A stretch of 64,000 nucleotides of DNA, taken from positions 1 to 64,000 of the forward strand of contig JAVXUO010000455.1 of assembly GCA_033065855.1 (NCBI GenBank), read 5' to 3'. Of this stretch, positions 60,001-64,000 are shown piece by piece. Within the stretch, counting starts at the first letter, position 1. Each line of letters starts with the position of its first letter. The notes below the pieces were generated by a model that saw only the letters and a list, made by a program, of their open reading frames with translations, searched no databases and was not told where the DNA came from. This stretch comes from Escallonia rubra. Its lineage: Eukaryota; Streptophyta; Magnoliopsida; Escalloniales; Escalloniaceae. A program made the position numbers and the translations under genes.

Positions 60001-60388
60001 TTGTGATAGGGTACGTAGCATCTAGGCAGCCATGCCTACAAATGGCCAACATCTGATAACTGCATCATCTATTGGGTTATATGGTGACACCAAAACGAGA
60101 CAATTTTAGTGCAAGAATTCAAAACCGCCAAAGGCAAAAATACAAAACTTGCACAGTTTTTGCAGGAGTTTCGACCTTCCAACTAATTAACCTTGCTAAT
60201 TCATTTACATTTTTCAGCGTAAGAACCATCTTAATATAACCACCCCGCCAACTACACGAGATAATTTTCCAGCCTAACCTAACCTTAGAAGCTTAAGTAA
60301 ACGCGGAAACTGAAGAAACCCCAGAAAGGGAAACTTGCATTTGAGGAGACAATCTTCAGTCATCAATAAACTTGAAAAGAACATCGTT
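57090..60388. other. intergenic DNA
   Basis: No gene, RNA gene or well-defined repeat was recognised. The last 100-200 bp before 60389 are probably the 3' UTR of the USP gene. Confidence 0.45.
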
Positions 60389-62349
60389 TTATAATGGCAA
60401 AAGCAAGACAGGGCAGGGGATGAACTCAGCCAAAAGGTTTGCATCCACGTGCTTGGAATGAATGGCTTCCATGCTCATGACCACCATATCCAAATTCATC
60501 TCATCAGCAATCTCGCCGATGATAGCTGTTGGCTTGTTCCCTTCTCCAAGTCGCTCTAACAATTTGAATTCCTGAAACCCACCTATTGTTTTCCAAAGAA
60601 CAAATTCAGCTACAAGGAGATATATCCTGAAGGAAAGAGAGAGAAGAGCATACACAATATACATGTAAAACCTACAGCTTACAACAAACAGCATTGTTGC
60701 AAACATTGTCTCAAAAAACTACAGCAGGCTGCTAAATGCAGAGATTACAAGTCCTGTATGTGTGTTTCATCTACTTCCAAGCAGAACTTTAGTGATACAC
60801 ATCTGTAATATGACATAACACAATTTATAGACAAGCAACTGCATCACCGCAATTTATAACACACATCTAACAAGTGCAATAGTTATATACGCACAATGGG
60901 TCAAAAATCATCTAACAACTGAGAAAGGGCTCACTTTGAAAGCCTGACAACTGCAATGCAGCACGCACAGGCAAGTAATCCCAAGGCCCATAGGCTCTCA
61001 TTTTGTGAAATGCATTTAATGTCTATATGGGATTTCATTCAGACTTTAAGAGGGTTATCAAGTAAGTCGACTGGGCCAGTGCTCACCATACGGAGGCTCA
61101 TCTGCAATGTTAGTAAGATAAACGAGCCAAGCATGGGAATACTATTAAGCTCTGCAGCTTATTCAGCTCAGTTTGAGCTCACTAGACAAGTAACTTACCA
61201 AGTAAAGAAGCTTGAGTTTGACTCGCTGAACGCAAAACTGTCAAAGCTTAGCTCGTGAATTACATCGGCCCCTTCTATAAATGACTCGAATTGAAACTTT
61301 TTTGAGCTCAAGTAACCCAATACTCAGTTTGACTCGACCGTTTCGTTCCCACACTTGCCCTCTCAAGGACAAAGGAAAACCAAATCAATTTCTACATAGT
61401 GACATGCAAAATTTGAGCAAACCCACCTTCAGACAAATGCCAACGGATACTGGTTAGCTGGGTGTCATGCTCCGGCAACGACTCTTTCTGCTTCTCGTCA
61501 ATAACTGCAAGGACCATGAAGTTCTACACTCCTTGAGATTTTGCAATAAAAGAGGGTCTGGAAGATCTCCTCTATAACAGCTGAAGCAAACATATAACAC
61601 TAGAAAAGGAACTATCAGACATACCAACAACTGTTATGTCCGCACCATACTTCTTTGCTAAAGCAGTAGCAGTTGATGCAGCCTATGAATAAGTTGAACC
61701 ACGAATCAGTAACTAAGTTAACAAGCACGTTAAAACAGACGTGAGAACAAAATGGCCAAGAGGCAAAGAATAAAGCTAACAATATTTTTCTTCATAAGTG
61801 GAATTACATGTAACAAAAAAGCACTAAAAAATTTCAACACTCAAGCTAATAATAATTGGCAAACTTTATGCAACAAAGATATCAATTCCAATATGCAGAA
61901 TCCTTGGGCCTCCCAAATCACTCTTTCGGAACAAAAATCATTGGAGTAGTCTCTCATAGTTGTATCTGAAATACTTATCAATCAGAAGGGAGGGCGAGTT
62001 GCACCTTTATGATCCAGGCCCTTGATGCTATCATGCCATGATAGCTAAGAGTCAACCTTTGCATGCAACCGTTTAACTTAAAACACGGAAACTTCTTAAC
62101 TTCGGCAGCACAATCTCATCACAATACCGCACTAAAAGAATCTATTTTTGATGTTAATTAAAATGTCACCCAAAAAAGTACTCTGTGCATGGAGCCAAAG
62201 GGAGGAAACAGAAAAGGCAAAAGGGAAAACCTGTCTTGTCCCCTCAGAGAGATAAGGTTTCCCATCTGTGATAGGTAGAAGTAGATGTTTAAACTGAGTG
62301 AAGGAATCTGCAGCTGGGCTGACTTCAGATTCTTGTGGCTTAGCCTTGG
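60389..62349 (-). CDS. universal stress protein (USP) domain protein, last four exons
   Basis: On -, exons are 62231-62349, 61625-61682, 61427-61504 and 60389-60582, all GT-AG and in phase. They encode about 149 residues: SFTQFKHLLLPITDGKPYLS, then EGTRQAASTATALAKKYGAD, ITVVVIDEKQKES, IRWHLSEGGFQEFKLLERLG, and the tail DMVVMSMEAIHSKHVDANLL, ending PCPVLLLPL. This is the plant group of USP-like proteins with an alpha-beta nucleotide-binding fold. The ATP-binding G-x2-G-x9-G(S/T) is not evident, so ligand binding is uncertain. The first exon here must end in phase 1 and probably encodes a plastid transit peptide; I could not find it in 62350-64000, so it may lie beyond the window. Stop is TAA at 60389. 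Confidence 0.85.
60970..61330. repeat. GCTCGA/GACTCG-type repeat in USP intron
   Basis: The text is rich in AGCTC, GACTCG and their complements (for example TTGAGCTCACTAG, GACTCGCTGAACG, GACTCGAATTG). It resembles a plant non-autonomous repeat, but no ends or target duplication are visible. Confidence 0.3.
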
Positions 62350-63636
62350 CTGCGGACAATTAATAGCATAACAAATTATGTATTTGTGTATGATATAGGT
62401 AAATGTACAAGTACTGTTAGTATTGAAACCAAGCACTAATATAATACAGTTGGCAACGATGTACAAACCCAAAAAGAAAGGGAAACAAATATTTTCTCAT
62501 TTACATGTCCTATCAGGTGCTAGATAATTTTTTTCGAATATCTCACCAAACTTGAATCTCCACATTAGTATATGCTGCTAGATTAGAAAATTAGCAAAGA
62601 AAAAACACATTGTTTTGTTGAGCATCAGAATCAGCTTTGAACATATATATAATTTTTTATAAGAAAATCTTAAGATAAAGCTTTGAACATATTCTTCATG
62701 CGAAGCCTGACCCTTTTCTCCTTTGTTTGGTCAGTTTTCTCTCATATTAATTGGGTAAGTCGATCAACCACTTTACCAATACTGTAAGCCTTGTACACCT
62801 TACCGTGGGTAAATAGATAAAATCTCCTGCTTTAAGTATAGCATAATTTGATTTTGGAGGCGGAAAAACTATGAAGCATTGCCCACACCTTGGTTAGATT
62901 GGCGCTACAAGAGTGGCAGGCATACAAAGCTTTTAGACAAGTCCTAAGAACAAGGAGGAACACCTACAGTACTTGTCATATTCTCAAAAGAACTTTAAGA
63001 AAAATTCTAAAATGAGACTATTTTCGTAGATTATTGACTGCATGCCACTCATTAGGATATTAGATAGAGTAACAGTCAATGATTGCTTAATAGTATTGTT
63101 CTGTTGGGTGCTCATATCAAACAGCAGTCTTAAAAACTCGAGCATTTTGGCTAATATAAGCAGAACACTGTACGCTAGCTCACAGTTTGCTGAACCGATC
63201 ACAGATACTCATATCGTCGCACTGGGAATATATGGAAGAGACAAAGAAATTTCCAAACATGCGTGCATAAAATTAAAAGCACCATCAGGAAACCATGTTT
63301 AGCCAACTCTGTTGCAAAACGAAGCAAAGTTCAACTAAGTATTAGTGCCAAAAATACAGAAACCTAATTAGAAAGAAAAATGTTTATTATAGGAAAGACT
63401 TGCCTATCAATTCAAAACAATGCATATTTAAGGATATATTTGCAGCGCATTGAAGAGTTAGCATCTCCCCATCTACAGCATTTTTTTTCCTGTTGACAAA
63501 TTACAGCCTATGGACGGACAACTTAATGGCTTCTCTTTTTCAAGGTTCTTACAGAATTTTAGTCTTATTTTCTTCCATTCGAACTCATCTCCAGCAGTTA
63601 CGCAACCAACTTTTGGGATTAAGATGGCCCAGAAGC
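62350..63636. other. upstream part of the USP gene, probable intron 1
   Basis: No coding exon found. The phase-1 acceptor at 62349 needs an upstream exon, so this is probably intronic. Confidence 0.4.
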
Positions 63637-63840
63637 AGCCCGTTGCCCGCGCCCGCGCGCCGTCTCCAACACTCCGACGCGCCCATGAGCCGCGCCGCTG
63701 ATACAGCCGCACCCCAGGCTCTCTGTCACACTATCGTGTCGCCAGCACTTCACTCACTTCGCCGCGACCAAGCGCCGCTCCGCTGATACAGCCGCACCCC
63801 CAGGCTCTCTGTCACACTATCGTATCGCCAGCACTTTTTT
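63637..63840. repeat. GC-rich dispersed repeat related to 18700-18775
   Basis: The string CGTCTCCAAC...CGCGCCCATG..CCGCGCC.CTGATACAG matches the reverse complement of 18700-18775. Inside, CGCTGATACAGCCGCACCCC followed by AGGCTCTCTGTCACACTATCG is repeated in tandem about 82 bp apart (63697 and 63782). Confidence 0.75.
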
Positions 63841-64000
63841 TTTTTTTGTGCTTCCATCCTCAATTTTTGGAAGATTAATCGCTTACTTCCTTTCAATCTG
63901 TACGTGTGAGAAGAGGCAAAGATTTGTTACTACCTTTCCCTTAAAATATGAGTCCATCCGGCTAATTCCTAGGGTGGAACTATAGAATTTGAGCACATGC
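63841..64000. other. window end, no feature
   Basis: A T-run and A/T-rich DNA. Nothing recognised. Confidence 0.4.

Noticed and set aside
1..64000. tRNA, rRNA or snRNA genes
   Set aside because: No TTCGAATC/TTCGATTC-type box B with a matching acceptor stem or other RNA gene signal was seen on either strand.

Overview
The window is nuclear DNA of a flowering plant, most likely a eudicot. It is AT-rich with long introns. Its genes are plant-specific or plant-type: a PLS-class PPR protein, an FD-like bZIP, a plant LARP1, a plastid-type USP-domain protein and a RING-H2 protein. Between them lie layered plant transposons. No prokaryotic signal is present.

Layout. 1-10069 is the 3' part of a decayed Tat-lineage Ty3/gypsy retrotransposon: gag-protease, RT/RNase H, a second RNase H and integrase on +. 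It also has an antisense, apparently spliced gene with its own TATA box, an array of about 47-bp hairpin repeats, a polypurine tract and a 3' LTR. 11043-13906 is a Mutator-like (MULE) element with terminal inverted repeats and an imperfect 9-bp target duplication, itself holding a nested element. 15816-17522 (-) is an intronless PPR gene. 17800-19720 is a GC-rich repeat with a relative at 63640-63840. 21490-22455 (+) is a three-exon PREY/UPF0434 gene. A LINE fragment lies at 24380-24970 and a RING-H2 gene at 26039-26452 (+).

28237-29898 is a long-TIR element carrying two exons of an S28 serine carboxypeptidase. 30665-32239 (-) is a three-exon FD-like flowering bZIP gene whose first intron starts with GC rather than GT. 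34053-35379 is a Pack-MULE with a perfect 9-bp target duplication, carrying both halves of a histone H2B gene with a piece like nuclear-pore anchor NUA/TPR between them. 39134-42672 is a dead hAT transposon. 43970-52811 (-) is a six-exon LARP1-like gene whose 6.5-kb intron holds another MULE and unexplained exon-like sequence. 60389-62349 (-) holds the last four exons of a USP-domain gene; its first exon is not seen.

Three copies of one foldback MITE (about 240 bp, 9-bp target duplications) sit at 32724, 40719 and 56845; the second interrupts the hAT element. The host genes are unrelated in function. The strongest second-look items are the gene-capturing MULEs, the antisense gene in the retrotransposon, and the GC-AG intron in the FD-like gene. 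All gene models come from reading splice sites and protein similarity by eye.
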